Shown: positions 46,401 through 58,765, numbered from the stretch's first letter. The stretch: 64,000 nucleotides of DNA from Hygrocybe punicea (GCA_963556145.1 OY744463.1:4526001-4590000); one strand, 5' to 3'. Notes: generated from the sequence alone by a model not told the origin. Translations and numbers: made by a program.

Positions 46401-46649
46401 GAAAGAGAGATGAACGTGGAGCATTGTTGATGCCTCCGGGCATCTGCTGAGGCATTTCCCCTGCGCCTTCGTTGAGCAGGGTGAATGCCATGTGCGCAGG
46501 ATGTACTGGGTGATGATGTATGTATATCAGACGAGGTAAGGAGAGAAGCTGAATGTACCTTGTGCGTGAGCATAGTCCTTTGCAAGCTGGATGGCAGCAC
46601 CGATGGACTGCTGTGTTTTGTCTGTAAAGTCAAAGTTCAAAGAGGCCAT
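43458..46649 (-). CDS. HSP104: HSP104/ClpB-type AAA+ disaggregase
   Basis: A cytosolic hexameric ATPase that pulls proteins out of aggregates with Hsp70/Hsp40. ATG 46649 opens [20 protein letters not shown], the Clp N-domain (two repeats, to about 46080). NBD1 has Walker A GEPGVGKT, Walker [10 protein letters not shown] and the pore segment [13 protein letters not shown]. The coiled-coil M-domain follows ([20 protein letters not shown]...). NBD2 has GPSGTGKT, the pore region [19 protein letters not shown], Walker [10 protein letters not shown] and [15 protein letters not shown]. The acidic tail ends EIEIEEMD, comparable to the C-terminal extension of cytosolic Hsp104 rather than mitochondrial ClpB; no presequence is seen. 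Short introns split it, all minor. The Crypton array begins about 208 bp upstream of the ATG. Confidence 0.94.
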
Positions 46650-46856
46650 GACTCGGAATGGAAGAGAGCCCTTTGGCCTTCTATTACAGCATATAATAAT
46701 AATTACCCAGCACCCAGCAATATCATCCTCAACGTTTCTTACACGTTACCTTGGTCTGGTCCTCTTCGCCTCAACAAGGGTCATTAATATTATCTTGAAG
46801 CGCTTCAGCGTTTTCACCAATGTCCGGAGCGCGGGCCGTGGACTCCGGGCGTACCG

Positions 46857-46862
46857 ATACAT
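46857..46862. repeat. Crypton core (attachment-like) site, left outer end
   Basis: ATACAT. To its left is host sequence (GGGCGTACCG), to its right element sequence (AGAGTATACGC). The same hexamer is at 50883, 54909 and 58935, exactly 4,026 bp apart. Confidence 0.8.
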
Positions 46863-46865
46863 AGA

Positions 46866-46958
46866 GTATACGCTGGGGTCGGCCCAGGCCCCGGTTACCT
46901 TGCCGGTGACCCCTCGTTGCGGTAACCGGGGGTCACCAACGCCAAACACAGCGTATAC
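46866..46958. repeat. Interleaved inverted repeats at Crypton left end (copy 1)
   Basis: Outer arms GTATACGCTG (46866-46875) and CAGCGTATAC (46949-46958) enclose two overlapping pairs: CCCCGGTTACC (46889-46899) with GGTAACCGGGG (46921-46931), and GGTGACCCC (46905-46913) with GGGGTCACC (46929-46937). The inner pairs alternate, so both cannot form in one simple stem. The same sequence is present at +4,026 and +8,052. Position 4-100 bp from the core suggests recombinase binding, which is inference. Confidence 0.8.
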
Positions 46959-47412
46959 AGGCGTAAAGCAACCGGCATCTGGCCGTCCCCCATGAAATTT
47001 GAAATATTGGAACTCCGCAAACCTTCGTGTTCGCGTCGCTGTCACCCACCCCCCCCCTCAAAAGACTGCCCTGCTCGCGCGACAAACGCACGCAGCATGT
47101 GCCAGTGAGCTGCTGGCTAGCATTGATTTCAAGTACACTATAGCCCTCTAATACACCGGCCTGAGCCCCCTCTCTCACACGCATTTTTCAACGTTCACCC
47201 ACCCCCCTCCCTTCACCTTTGCGGCGCGCCGGCGCCCCTTGGATCTGAGCGATCCCATCTTCCAACCAGGTCCCCGTGTCCGCTTACACCTCCGAGACAG
47301 TGTCATTGGCTGAATAGATCAACTTTGGGCCACGCGGAACGCTTCTCTCAATTAGTGAGTGTCCCTTTCCACATCTTGCTTCCATCCGGCCCTTTTTTGA
47401 CCTTTGCTCATC

Positions 47413-47419
47413 TATAAAA
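47413..47419 (+). promoter_or_regulatory. TATA box of the Crypton recombinase gene (copy 1)
   Basis: TATAAAA lies 181 bp upstream of the ATG, followed by C-rich pyrimidine tracts. Present also at 51439 and 55465. Confidence 0.45.
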
Positions 47420-47593
47420 GACGGCCAGTAGGCATCTCACATCCCCTCTCAAGACCCCCCCCCTCCCTCACCTGTTGGCCATCAGCGAGACCTCGCGACT
47501 CGCCGTTTACATTGTTTGTAACCCCCCCCCCCTCCTTCCTCACCCAGCCGTGTCATTTACCAGCCCCACAGCGTCAACCAGAGGCCATCGGAC

Positions 47594-50500
47594 ATGTTGG
47601 AACCATTTCAGGCCCCCGTGGAGTGTCCGTCATTGCCCGTTGCACCTAAGCGGCGCCGCCTTGATGCCGTGATATGCCAAGATGACATTGGAGAGGTGCG
47701 CCATGCTTTCGACCCATTGGCTCCCTCCCCAATCCTGTCGCAGCCCATGTTGGATGACAGCACCATGGAAGGCCGCCCCCTCTCGCCCTTGCGGCAATTG
47801 GTGTCCCCAAATGGGGTGAGCGCACAGAGCCCTGTGCCCTTGATTGGCCCACCTGCATGCCCTGCTTCTCCGCCTCGTGAGACCATGGCATGCCCCATCT
47901 CGCCGCGCACTCAATGGTCAATGGACGTCCTCGAGAAAGATTCTCATCGGCTCCGCCTTGAGATGGTTCGGCAGGAGCAGAGTGGGAAACAGACCAAGAA
48001 GACTTATGACCGACACCTCAAGAGCTATCGGGATTGGTGGGAGCGAACGCAGGCTGAGATTGCCGCTGGGGACTCGGCACGAGTCCCTCTTCCTGCCTTT
48101 CCGATCACGGCTACCAAGGTCGCACATTTCCTCCAATATGAGTCTACGCGAGGGAAGGTACATATACCTTTTTGACATGTTGCAGGCTGGTGCTGACATT
48201 TTCCCATGCAAGCGCAAACGTGGCAGTAACGAGATGATCGCTGGCTCCTCTGTTGGGGTGTCACACGTCAAAGGGGTTGTGTCGGCCCTTGAATTCCACC
48301 GATTCCACCACCAGCATGAATACCCGCATGATTCTGCTGCTCAGATCAGCCTCCGCTCGGATAGCCGTATCACCGCTTTCGAAAAAGCTGTTCAGCACAA
48401 TGAGCCTAAACACGCCGATGATGCCCAGGTCCTCAAAGTGGCAGGGAGCTCATCAGGTGCGTGCCCCCCCCATTAACCCAATGAGTGCAGCGGTGGCGAC
48501 TGACACATCCTTCCAGACACTTACTCGGCGAAGGAGCTTGAGAGCTGCTCCATTTGGTGCCTAACCAATGCAGCCAGCAGCCGTGAGCGGCTGTTCATTG
48601 CTATTCGGGATCGGGCCATGATGTTGCTATCAAGCCAGACAGCATTCCGAGGTGAGAGTGCTCGGATGCTGCTCTGGTCTGATTTGTTTCAGACCATGAT
48701 CCCCTTCAATGATGTTGCGCCTGGGTGTCAGATTCCGGTGAGTGATGTTTTTGAATATGCAAGGTGGGAAGACGAAGGCTCACCGTTACTTACAATTTGT
48801 TCAGGCCTTGGCGGCGCTCGCAGACAATGCGAAGCACAACCAGACGGGGCGAGTGGATGAACATGGTGCATTGCGTCACCGCCTGCCTGAACTCTGTGGG
48901 GTTGGAGCACTTGCCCTGCTCTTCTTCGCACACTTCCATGTCCTGGGCCAACCTGTTCCTGAATTTTCACCGGACTTCAATGAGCCTGATTGTGGCCAAT
49001 ATGGTGTACCCGCGTGGTACAAATATCATGTCTTCTGGCCCACACGAAAGTCTCCCACATCATGCCTGACCTACGAAAGTGAGTGCGATGAAATCAAATC
49101 ATCCCAAACTCAGCCCCTTGCTCTCTGCAGACCACCGTGACCGTGTCAACACCATCCATGCCGCTGTCGGCATCTCAATCTCAAAATCGACACATGCTGC
49201 TCGCCCATTCACCGCCCAGACGGCTCGCGTCCATGGTGCGAGTATTGATGGCACAAAAGCATTGGGTGGATGGAGTGATAGTTCTGGGTCCTTCCGCCCA
49301 TGCTATGATCGTGCTTTACCTGTTGATGCAATGCTTGGCGCAGCCATGTTTAATGCACGCAAGCCTGAAACTTACCAATTGCTGCGTGATGCCCTTGGTC
49401 TGTTGCCGAGCCATTAACTATTTTTGTGGAGTTGCATGACTGATCGGAGTTCCTCCCAGAACCACCAAAATGTCTAACTCAAGACATTTTCCCGTGGATT
49501 GAGCAGGAGAAATCCGCTCTTGATGCTCGATCAGTGGCCAACCCTAATACACGAGATTTCGCCCTCAAAAACTTTCTTGGCTTGTTAACGTGGTTCCGTC
49601 GGGTCATCCTGCAAGATGCAGCTGTCCTTGCACCTCTATATCCTGCTGCACCTATTTTCCAGGTTGCACCATTCAATAACCCTGTCTTCCGATCCTTTGC
49701 ACACCATTCCCATGAAATAATCGCAAACGCAGAAGAAAGTGCCCGGCTTGCCCTGGAGGACCTCCCTGACAAGTATGCACACACCTTCCGAGGCCTTGTT
49801 CGGGGCACGACAATGGAGCAGCAGCAAGCATCAGCACAGTGCGTTGCACAGTTGGTGACGCTAACCAAAGCAGTTGAGGCCGTGAAGGTTTTGCTCGACA
49901 TGCAAATGAATGCCAAGAAGCCCCGTCGACGTCTGCCAAAATCGAGTATGTCTTCATGATTGTTTTGCACAAACTGTCGCTCATCTCACATTTGCCACAT
50001 CAGTCCCGTTGCCACCATTGAGCGTTCCCGTATCTACCATGAGTTGTGCTCCACTCACGCCAGTTTCTCTACCACCATCCTCACCATCCCCTCCACCCAC
50101 CATTACGATTAACATCTCCAGCTCGCCATCTGGACTTCATGTCTCACAACTGCCCACCACAGCCAACCCTTCTGTCTCTGCTGGTTTCAGCCCAGAGCCT
50201 GCCCCAGCCATCCCTTCATCTCCACCCATATCAATCTCATCAACGCCACCTTTTACTAATGACCACATCTCCGGCCTGCAGCTTGAAAAGTGGAAGGACC
50301 TTGTCCTTGCCTATCCGGAGTCTCGGCTGCGTCAACACAGCTGGGAATGGCGTGCCGAAGACTGGTTGCCCCACTACCTGTACCCAGAGGTCACAAGCAT
50401 CACCACCATCTGGGAGGAGTGGGCAAATGGCCTGGATGGCTACCTCTCCACACGCCAACTCGAGGAGCGGTGGGGGGCAAAGTGGAGACGGAATCTGCCC

Positions 50501-50713
50501 ACCTTGAAGACACCCCACGCACGTCGGAAGAAGGTTGTACGGCTGGTACAGGAGCTGTCAAACCGGCACCACTGGGACACGAAGCTTGCCCTTCGCTTCC
50601 TGCGTGAGAAATATGAACCGCACTTTTCGGCTCGGAAGTTCTGTGAGTATCTCCAGAAGAAAGGAGGGACTGGGTGGGAAGATGTTGTGTCTGCCGCAGG
50701 AGGGTACACTTGA
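47594..50713 (+). CDS. Crypton tyrosine recombinase with GCR1_C DNA-binding domain, copy 1
   Basis: Seven exons join in frame to 921 aa: 47594-48157, 48213-48456, 48517-48737, 48805-49078, 49131-49397, 49460-49945, 50004-50713. The lengths sum to 2,766 nt with consistent phases. Residues 1-130 are Pro-rich with a basic NLS-like PKRRR. An N-terminal SAM-like/core-binding region follows (KKTYDRHLKSYRDWWERTQA). Catalytic motifs: Arg about 314 (TAFRGESARMLLWSDL); the Crypton-typical KHNQTGRVDEHGALRHR and GVGALALLFF; H456-x-x-R459 (STHAARPFTA); GGW482; and nucleophile Tyr493 (CYDRALP). A GCR1_C-like domain lies at about 817-870 (TIWEEWANGL, LEERWGAKWR, ARRKKVVRLVQEL). The enzyme should excise and integrate the element as a circle, in the nucleus. 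Nothing suggests loss of function. Confidence 0.9.
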
Positions 50714-50861
50714 TAAATATGCTTAATTCTACTTACTATTTTGTAATATACTAGCCATATTGAAACTGGTTCCCTCAATACATGCAGCCAAAGTCGCAAG
50801 GTAACCAGGCCAAAGACGGAAGCGTGAGAACATGCTCATGTGATGAGTAAACGGCAGTAAA

Positions 50862-50875
50862 CCGGTGGCCACCGG
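50862..50875. repeat. 14-bp palindrome at Crypton right end (copy 1)
   Basis: CCGGTGGCCACCGG is a perfect palindrome ending seven bases before the core ATACAT at 50883. It recurs at 54888-54901 and 58914-58927. Confidence 0.75.
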
Positions 50876-50882
50876 ACCTTTT

Positions 50883-53800
50883 ATACATAGAGTATACGCT
50901 GGGGTCGGCCCAGGCCCCGGTTACCTTGCCGGTGACCCCTCGTTGCGGTAACCGGGGGTCACCAACGCCAAACACAGCGTATACAGGCGTAAAGCAACCG
51001 GCATCTGGCCGTCCCCCATGAAATTTGAAATATTGGAACTCCGCAAACCTTCGTGTTCGCGTCGCTGTCACCCACCCCCCCCCTCAAAAGACTGCCCTGC
51101 TCGCGCGACAAACGCACGCAGCATGTGCCAGTGAGCTGCTGGCTAGCATTGATTTCAAGTACACTATAGCCCTCTAATACACCGGCCTGAGCCCCCTCTC
51201 TCACACGCATTTTTCAACGTTCACCCACCCCCCTCCCTTCACCTTTGCGGCGCGCCGGCGCCCCTTGGATCTGAGCGATCCCATCTTCCAACCAGGTCCC
51301 CGTGTCCGCTTACACCTCCGAGACAGTGTCATTGGCTGAATAGATCAACTTTGGGCCACGCGGAACGCTTCTCTCAATTAGTGAGTGTCCCTTTCCACAT
51401 CTTGCTTCCATCCGGCCCTTTTTTGACCTTTGCTCATCTATAAAAGACGGCCAGTAGGCATCTCACATCCCCTCTCAAGACCCCCCCCCTCCCTCACCTG
51501 TTGGCCATCAGCGAGACCTCGCGACTCGCCGTTTACATTGTTTGTAACCCCCCCCCCCTCCTTCCTCACCCAGCCGTGTCATTTACCAGCCCCACAGCGT
51601 CAACCAGAGGCCATCGGACATGTTGGAACCATTTCAGGCCCCCGTGGAGTGTCCGTCATTGCCCGTTGCACCTAAGCGGCGCCGCCTTGATGCCGTGATA
51701 TGCCAAGATGACATTGGAGAGGTGCGCCATGCTTTCGACCCATTGGCTCCCTCCCCAATCCTGTCGCAGCCCATGTTGGATGACAGCACCATGGAAGGCC
51801 GCCCCCTCTCGCCCTTGCGGCAATTGGTGTCCCCAAATGGGGTGAGCGCACAGAGCCCTGTGCCCTTGATTGGCCCACCTGCATGCCCTGCTTCTCCGCC
51901 TCGTGAGACCATGGCATGCCCCATCTCGCCGCGCACTCAATGGTCAATGGACGTCCTCGAGAAAGATTCTCATCGGCTCCGCCTTGAGATGGTTCGGCAG
52001 GAGCAGAGTGGGAAACAGACCAAGAAGACTTATGACCGACACCTCAAGAGCTATCGGGATTGGTGGGAGCGAACGCAGGCTGAGATTGCCGCTGGGGACT
52101 CGGCACGAGTCCCTCTTCCTGCCTTTCCGATCACGGCTACCAAGGTCGCACATTTCCTCCAATATGAGTCTACGCGAGGGAAGGTACATATACCTTTTTG
52201 ACATGTTGCAGGCTGGTGCTGACATTTTCCCATGCAAGCGCAAACGTGGCAGTAACGAGATGATCGCTGGCTCCTCTGTTGGGGTGTCACACGTCAAAGG
52301 GGTTGTGTCGGCCCTTGAATTCCACCGATTCCACCACCAGCATGAATACCCGCATGATTCTGCTGCTCAGATCAGCCTCCGCTCGGATAGCCGTATCACC
52401 GCTTTCGAAAAAGCTGTTCAGCACAATGAGCCTAAACACGCCGATGATGCCCAGGTCCTCAAAGTGGCAGGGAGCTCATCAGGTGCGTGCCCCCCCCATT
52501 AACCCAATGAGTGCAGCGGTGGCGACTGACACATCCTTCCAGACACTTACTCGGCGAAGGAGCTTGAGAGCTGCTCCATTTGGTGCCTAACCAATGCAGC
52601 CAGCAGCCGTGAGCGGCTGTTCATTGCTATTCGGGATCGGGCCATGATGTTGCTATCAAGCCAGACAGCATTCCGAGGTGAGAGTGCTCGGATGCTGCTC
52701 TGGTCTGATTTGTTTCAGACCATGATCCCCTTCAATGATGTTGCGCCTGGGTGTCAGATTCCGGTGAGTGATGTTTTTGAATATGCAAGGTGGGAAGACG
52801 AAGGCTCACCGTTACTTACAATTTGTTCAGGCCTTGGCGGCGCTCGCAGACAATGCGAAGCACAACCAGACGGGGCGAGTGGATGAACATGGTGCATTGC
52901 GTCACCGCCTGCCTGAACTCTGTGGGGTTGGAGCACTTGCCCTGCTCTTCTTCGCACACTTCCATGTCCTGGGCCAACCTGTTCCTGAATTTTCACCGGA
53001 CTTCAATGAGCCTGATTGTGGCCAATATGGTGTACCCGCGTGGTACAAATATCATGTCTTCTGGCCCACACGAAAGTCTCCCACATCATGCCTGACCTAC
53101 GAAAGTGAGTGCGATGAAATCAAATCATCCCAAACTCAGCCCCTTGCTCTCTGCAGACCACCGTGACCGTGTCAACACCATCCATGCCGCTGTCGGCATC
53201 TCAATCTCAAAATCGACACATGCTGCTCGCCCATTCACCGCCCAGACGGCTCGCGTCCATGGTGCGAGTATTGATGGCACAAAAGCATTGGGTGGATGGA
53301 GTGATAGTTCTGGGTCCTTCCGCCCATGCTATGATCGTGCTTTACCTGTTGATGCAATGCTTGGCGCAGCCATGTTTAATGCACGCAAGCCTGAAACTTA
53401 CCAATTGCTGCGTGATGCCCTTGGTCTGTTGCCGAGCCATTAACTATTTTTGTGGAGTTGCATGACTGATCGGAGTTCCTCCCAGAACCACCAAAATGTC
53501 TAACTCAAGACATTTTCCCGTGGATTGAGCAGGAGAAATCCGCTCTTGATGCTCGATCAGTGGCCAACCCTAATACACGAGATTTCGCCCTCAAAAACTT
53601 TCTTGGCTTGTTAACGTGGTTCCGTCGGGTCATCCTGCAAGATGCAGCTGTCCTTGCACCTCTATATCCTGCTGCACCTATTTTCCAGGTTGCACCATTC
53701 AATAACCCTGTCTTCCGATCCTTTGCACACCATTCCCATGAAATAATCGCAAACGCAGAAGAAAGTGCCCGGCTTGCCCTGGAGGACCTCCCTGACAAGT

Positions 53801-54908
53801 ATGCACACACCTTCCGAGGCCTTGTTCGGGGCACGACAATGGAGCAGCAGCAAGCATCAGCACAGTGCGTTGCACAGTTGGTGACGCTAACCAAAGCAGT
53901 TGAGGCCGTGAAGGTTTTGCTCGACATGCAAATGAATGCCAAGAAGCCCCGTCGACGTCTGCCAAAATCGAGTATGTCTTCATGATTGTTTTGCACAAAC
54001 TGTCGCTCATCTCACATTTGCCACATCAGTCCCGTTGCCACCATTGAGCGTTCCCGTATCTACCATGAGTTGTGCTCCACTCACGCCAGTTTCTCTACCA
54101 CCATCCTCACCATCCCCTCCACCCACCATTACGATTAACATCTCCAGCTCGCCATCTGGACTTCATGTCTCACAACTGCCCACCACAGCCAACCCTTCTG
54201 TCTCTGCTGGTTTCAGCCCAGAGCCTGCCCCAGCCATCCCTTCATCTCCACCCATATCAATCTCATCAACGCCACCTTTTACTAATGACCACATCTCCGG
54301 CCTGCAGCTTGAAAAGTGGAAGGACCTTGTCCTTGCCTATCCGGAGTCTCGGCTGCGTCAACACAGCTGGGAATGGCGTGCCGAAGACTGGTTGCCCCAC
54401 TACCTGTACCCAGAGGTCACAAGCATCACCACCATCTGGGAGGAGTGGGCAAATGGCCTGGATGGCTACCTCTCCACACGCCAACTCGAGGAGCGGTGGG
54501 GGGCAAAGTGGAGACGGAATCTGCCCACCTTGAAGACACCCCACGCACGTCGGAAGAAGGTTGTACGGCTGGTACAGGAGCTGTCAAACCGGCACCACTG
54601 GGACACGAAGCTTGCCCTTCGCTTCCTGCGTGAGAAATATGAACCGCACTTTTCGGCTCGGAAGTTCTGTGAGTATCTCCAGAAGAAAGGAGGGACTGGG
54701 TGGGAAGATGTTGTGTCTGCCGCAGGAGGGTACACTTGATAAATATGCTTAATTCTACTTACTATTTTGTAATATACTAGCCATATTGAAACTGGTTCCC
54801 TCAATACATGCAGCCAAAGTCGCAAGGTAACCAGGCCAAAGACGGAAGCGTGAGAACATGCTCATGTGATGAGTAAACGGCAGTAAACCGGTGGCCACCG
54901 GACCTTTT
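50883..54908 (+). mobile_element. Crypton element, copy 2 of the tandem triplet
   Basis: Starts with the core ATACAT at 50883, preceded directly by the right end of copy 1 (CCGGACCTTTT), so the junction has no filler DNA. Same orientation and length as copy 1, and no difference was noticed by eye. Confidence 0.9.
51620..54739 (+). CDS. Crypton tyrosine recombinase with GCR1_C domain, copy 2
   Basis: Same seven-exon, 921-aa gene as in copy 1, every exon shifted by 4,026 bp: 51620-52183, 52239-52482, 52543-52763, 52831-53104, 53157-53423, 53486-53971, 54030-54739. All conceptual translations in this interval are identical to copy 1, so the gene is intact. Its promoter region is preceded by the 3' end of copy 1 instead of host DNA. 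Confidence 0.9.
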
Positions 54909-55645
54909 ATACATAGAGTATACGCTGGGGTCGGCCCAGGCCCCGGTTACCTTGCCGGTGACCCCTCGTTGCGGTAACCGGGGGTCACCAACGCCAAACA
55001 CAGCGTATACAGGCGTAAAGCAACCGGCATCTGGCCGTCCCCCATGAAATTTGAAATATTGGAACTCCGCAAACCTTCGTGTTCGCGTCGCTGTCACCCA
55101 CCCCCCCCCTCAAAAGACTGCCCTGCTCACGCGACAAACGCACGCAGCATGTGCCAGTGAGCTGCTGGCTAGCATTGATTTCAAGTACACTATAGCCCTC
55201 TAATACACCGGCCTGAGCCCCCTCTCTCACACGCATTTTTCAACGTTCACCCACCCCCCTCCCTTCACCTTTGCGGCGCGCCGGCGCCCCTTGGATCTGA
55301 GCGATCCCATCTTCCAACCAGGTCCCCGTGTCCGCTTACACCTCCGAGACAGTGTCATTGGCTGAATAGATCAACTTTGGGCCACGCGGAACGCTTCTCT
55401 CAATTAGTGAGTGTCCCTTTCCACATCTTGCTTCCATCCGGCCCTTTTTTGACCTTTGCTCATCTATAAAAGACGGCCAGTAGGCATCTCACATCCCCTC
55501 TCAAGACCCCCCCCCTCCCTCACCTGTTGGCCATCAGCGAGACCTCGCGACTCGCCGTTTACATTGTTTGTAACCCCCCCCCCCTCCTTCCTCACCCAGC
55601 CGTGTCATTTACCAGCCCCACAGCGTCAACCAGAGGCCATCGGAC

Positions 55646-58600
55646 ATGTTGGAACCATTTCAGGCCCCCGTGGAGTGTCCGTCATTGCCCGTTGCACCTA
55701 AGCGGCGCCGCCTTGATGCCGTGATATGCCAAGATGACATTGGAGAGGTGCGCCATGCTTTCGACCCATTGGCTCCCTCCCCAATCCTGTCGCAGCCCAT
55801 GTTGGATGACAGCACCATGGAAGGCCGCCCCCTCTCGCCCTTGCGGCAATTGGTGTCCCCAAATGGGGTGAGCGCACAGAGCCCTGTGCCCTTGATTGGC
55901 CCACCTGCATGCCCTGCTTCTCCGCCTCGTGAGACCATGGCATGCCCCATCTCGCCGCGCACTCAATGGTCAATGGACGTCCTCGAGAAAGATTCTCATC
56001 GGCTCCGCCTTGAGATGGTTCGGCAGGAGCAGAGTGGGAAACAGACCAAGAAGACTTATGACCGACACCTCAAGAGCTATCGGGATTGGTGGGAGCGAAC
56101 GCAGGCTGAGATTGCCGCTGGGGACTCGGCACGAGTCCCTCTTCCTGCCTTTCCGATCACGGCTACCAAGGTCGCACATTTCCTCCAATATGAGTCTACG
56201 CGAGGGAAGGTACATATACCTTTTTGACATGTTGCAGGCTGGTGCTGACATTTTCCCATGCAAGCGCAAACGTGGCAGTAACGAGATGATCGCTGGCTCC
56301 TCTGTTGGGGTGTCACACGTCAAAGGGGTTGTGTCGGCCCTTGAATTCCACCGATTCCACCACCAGCATGAATACCCGCATGATTCTGCTGCTCAGATCA
56401 GCCTCCGCTCGGATAGCCGTATCACCGCTTTCGAAAAAGCTGTTCAGCACAATGAGCCTAAACACGCCGATGATGCCCAGGTCCTCAAAGTGGCAGGGAG
56501 CTCATCAGGTGCGTGCCCCCCCCATTAACCCAATGAGTGCAGCGGTGGCGACTGACACATCCTTCCAGACACTTACTCGGCGAAGGAGCTTGAGAGCTGC
56601 TCCATTTGGTGCCTAACCAATGCAGCCAGCAGCCGTGAGCGGCTGTTCATTGCTATTCGGGATCGGGCCATGATGTTGCTATCAAGCCAGACAGCATTCC
56701 GAGGTGAGAGTGCTCGGATGCTGCTCTGGTCTGATTTGTTTCAGACCATGATCCCCTTCAATGATGTTGCGCCTGGGTGTCAGATTCCGGTGAGTGATGT
56801 TTTTGAATATGCAAGGTGGGAAGACGAAGGCTCACCGTTACTTACAATTTGTTCAGGCCTTGGCGGCGCTCGCAGACAATGCGAAGCACAACCAGACGGG
56901 GCGAGTGGATGAACATGGTGCATTGCGTCACCGCCTGCCTGAACTCTGTGGGGTTGGAGCACTTGCCCTGCTCTTCTTCGCACACTTCCATGTCCTGGGC
57001 CAACCTGTTCCTGAATTTTCACCGGACTTCAATGAGCCTGATTGTGGCCAATATGGTGTACCCGCGTGGTACAAATATCATGTCTTCTGGCCCACACGAA
57101 AGTCTCCCACATCATGCCTGACCTACGAAAGTGAGTGCGATGAAATCAAATCATCCCAAACTCAGCCCCTTGCTCTCTGCAGACCACCGTGACCGTGTCA
57201 ACACCATCCATGCCGCTGTCGGCATCTCAATCTCAAAATCGACACATGCTGCTCGCCCATTCACCGCCCAGACGGCTCGCGTCCATGGTGCGAGTATTGA
57301 TGGCACAAAAGCATTGGGTGGATGGAGTGATAGTTCTGGGTCCTTCCGCCCATGCTATGATCGTGCTTTACCTGTTGATGCAATGCTTGGCGCAGCCATG
57401 TTTAATGCACGCAAGCCTGAAACTTACCAATTGCTGCGTGATGCCCTTGGTCTGTTGCCGAGCCATTAACTATTTTTGTGGAGTTGCATGACTGATCGGA
57501 GTTCCTCCCAGAACCACCAAAATGTCTAACTCAAGACATTTTCCCGTGGATTGAGCAGGAGAAATCCGCTCTTGATGCTCGATCAGTGGCCAACCCTAAT
57601 ACACGAGATTTCGCCCTCAAAAACTTTCTTGGCTTGTTAACGTGGTTCCGTCGGGTCATCCTGCAAGATGCAGCTGTCCTTGCACCTCTATATCCTGCTG
57701 CACCTATTTTCCAGGTTGCACCATTCAATAACCCTGTCTTCCGATCCTTTGCACACCATTCCCATGAAATAATCGCAAACGCAGAAGAAAGTGCCCGGCT
57801 TGCCCTGGAGGACCTCCCTGACAAGTATGCACACACCTTCCGAGGCCTTGTTCGGGGCACGACAATGGAGCAGCAGCAAGCATCAGCACAGTGCGTTGCA
57901 CAGTTGGTGACGCTAACCAAAGCAGTTGAGGCCGTGAAGGTTTTGCTCGACATGCAAATGAATGCCAAGAAGCCCCGTCGACGTCTGCCAAAATCGAGTA
58001 TGTCTTCATGATTGTTTTGCACAAACTGTCGCTCATCTCACATTTGCCACATCAGTCCCGTTGCCACCATTGAGCGTTCCCGTATCTACCATGAGTTGTG
58101 CTCCACTCACGCCAGTTTCTCTACCACCATCCTCACCATCCCCTCCACCCACCATTACGATTAACATCTCCAGCTCGCCATCTGGACTTCATGTCTCACA
58201 ACTGCCCACCACAGCCAACCCTTCTGTCTCTGCTGGTTTCAGCCCAGAGCCTGCCCCAGCCATCCCTTCATCTCCACCCATATCAATCTCATCAACGCCA
58301 CCTTTTACTAATGACCACATCTCCGGCCTGCAGCTTGAAAAGTGGAAGGACCTTGTCCTTGCCTATCCGGAGTCTCGGCTGCGTCAACACAGCTGGGAAT
58401 GGCGTGCCGAAGACTGGTTGCCCCACTACCTGTACCCAGAGGTCACAAGCATCACCACCATCTGGGAGGAGTGGGCAAATGGCCTGGATGGCTACCTCTC
58501 CACACGCCAACTCGAGGAGCGGTGGGGGGCAAAGTGGAGACGGAATCTGCCCACCTTGAAGACACCCCACGCACGTCGGAAGAAGGTTGTACGGCTGGTA

Positions 58601-58765
58601 CAGGAGCTGTCAAACCGGCACCACTGGGACACGAAGCTTGCCCTTCGCTTCCTGCGTGAGAAATATGAACCGCACTTTTCGGCTCGGAAGTTCTGTGAGT
58701 ATCTCCAGAAGAAAGGAGGGACTGGGTGGGAAGATGTTGTGTCTGCCGCAGGAGGGTACACTTGA
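55646..58765 (+). CDS. Crypton tyrosine recombinase with GCR1_C domain, copy 3
   Basis: Same gene shifted by 8,052 bp: exons 55646-56209, 56265-56508, 56569-56789, 56857-57130, 57183-57449, 57512-57997, 58056-58765. The 921-aa product equals those of copies 1 and 2. This copy is next to the right host flank. Confidence 0.9.

Larger units (their letters stand above)
46857..50882 (+). mobile_element. Crypton element, copy 1 of a tandem triplet (4,026 bp)
   Basis: The unit runs from one ATACAT core to the next (50883). It carries one recombinase gene (47594-50713) and no LTRs or terminal inverted repeats, as expected for Cryptons, which move as circles by tyrosine-recombinase action. Left-end sequence contains interleaved inverted repeats (46866-46958) and right-end sequence a 14-bp palindrome (50862-50875). 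The three units appear identical by eye apart from one base. Confidence 0.9.

Noticed and set aside
46746..47184. Minus-strand open frames at the Crypton left end
   Set aside because: They cross the core junction and differ between copies only because the flanking DNA differs; they cover the inverted repeats.
47608..47921. Minus-strand open frames across the first Crypton exon, repeated in each unit
   Set aside because: Shadows of the Pro-rich first recombinase exon; no start context, splice sites or domain.
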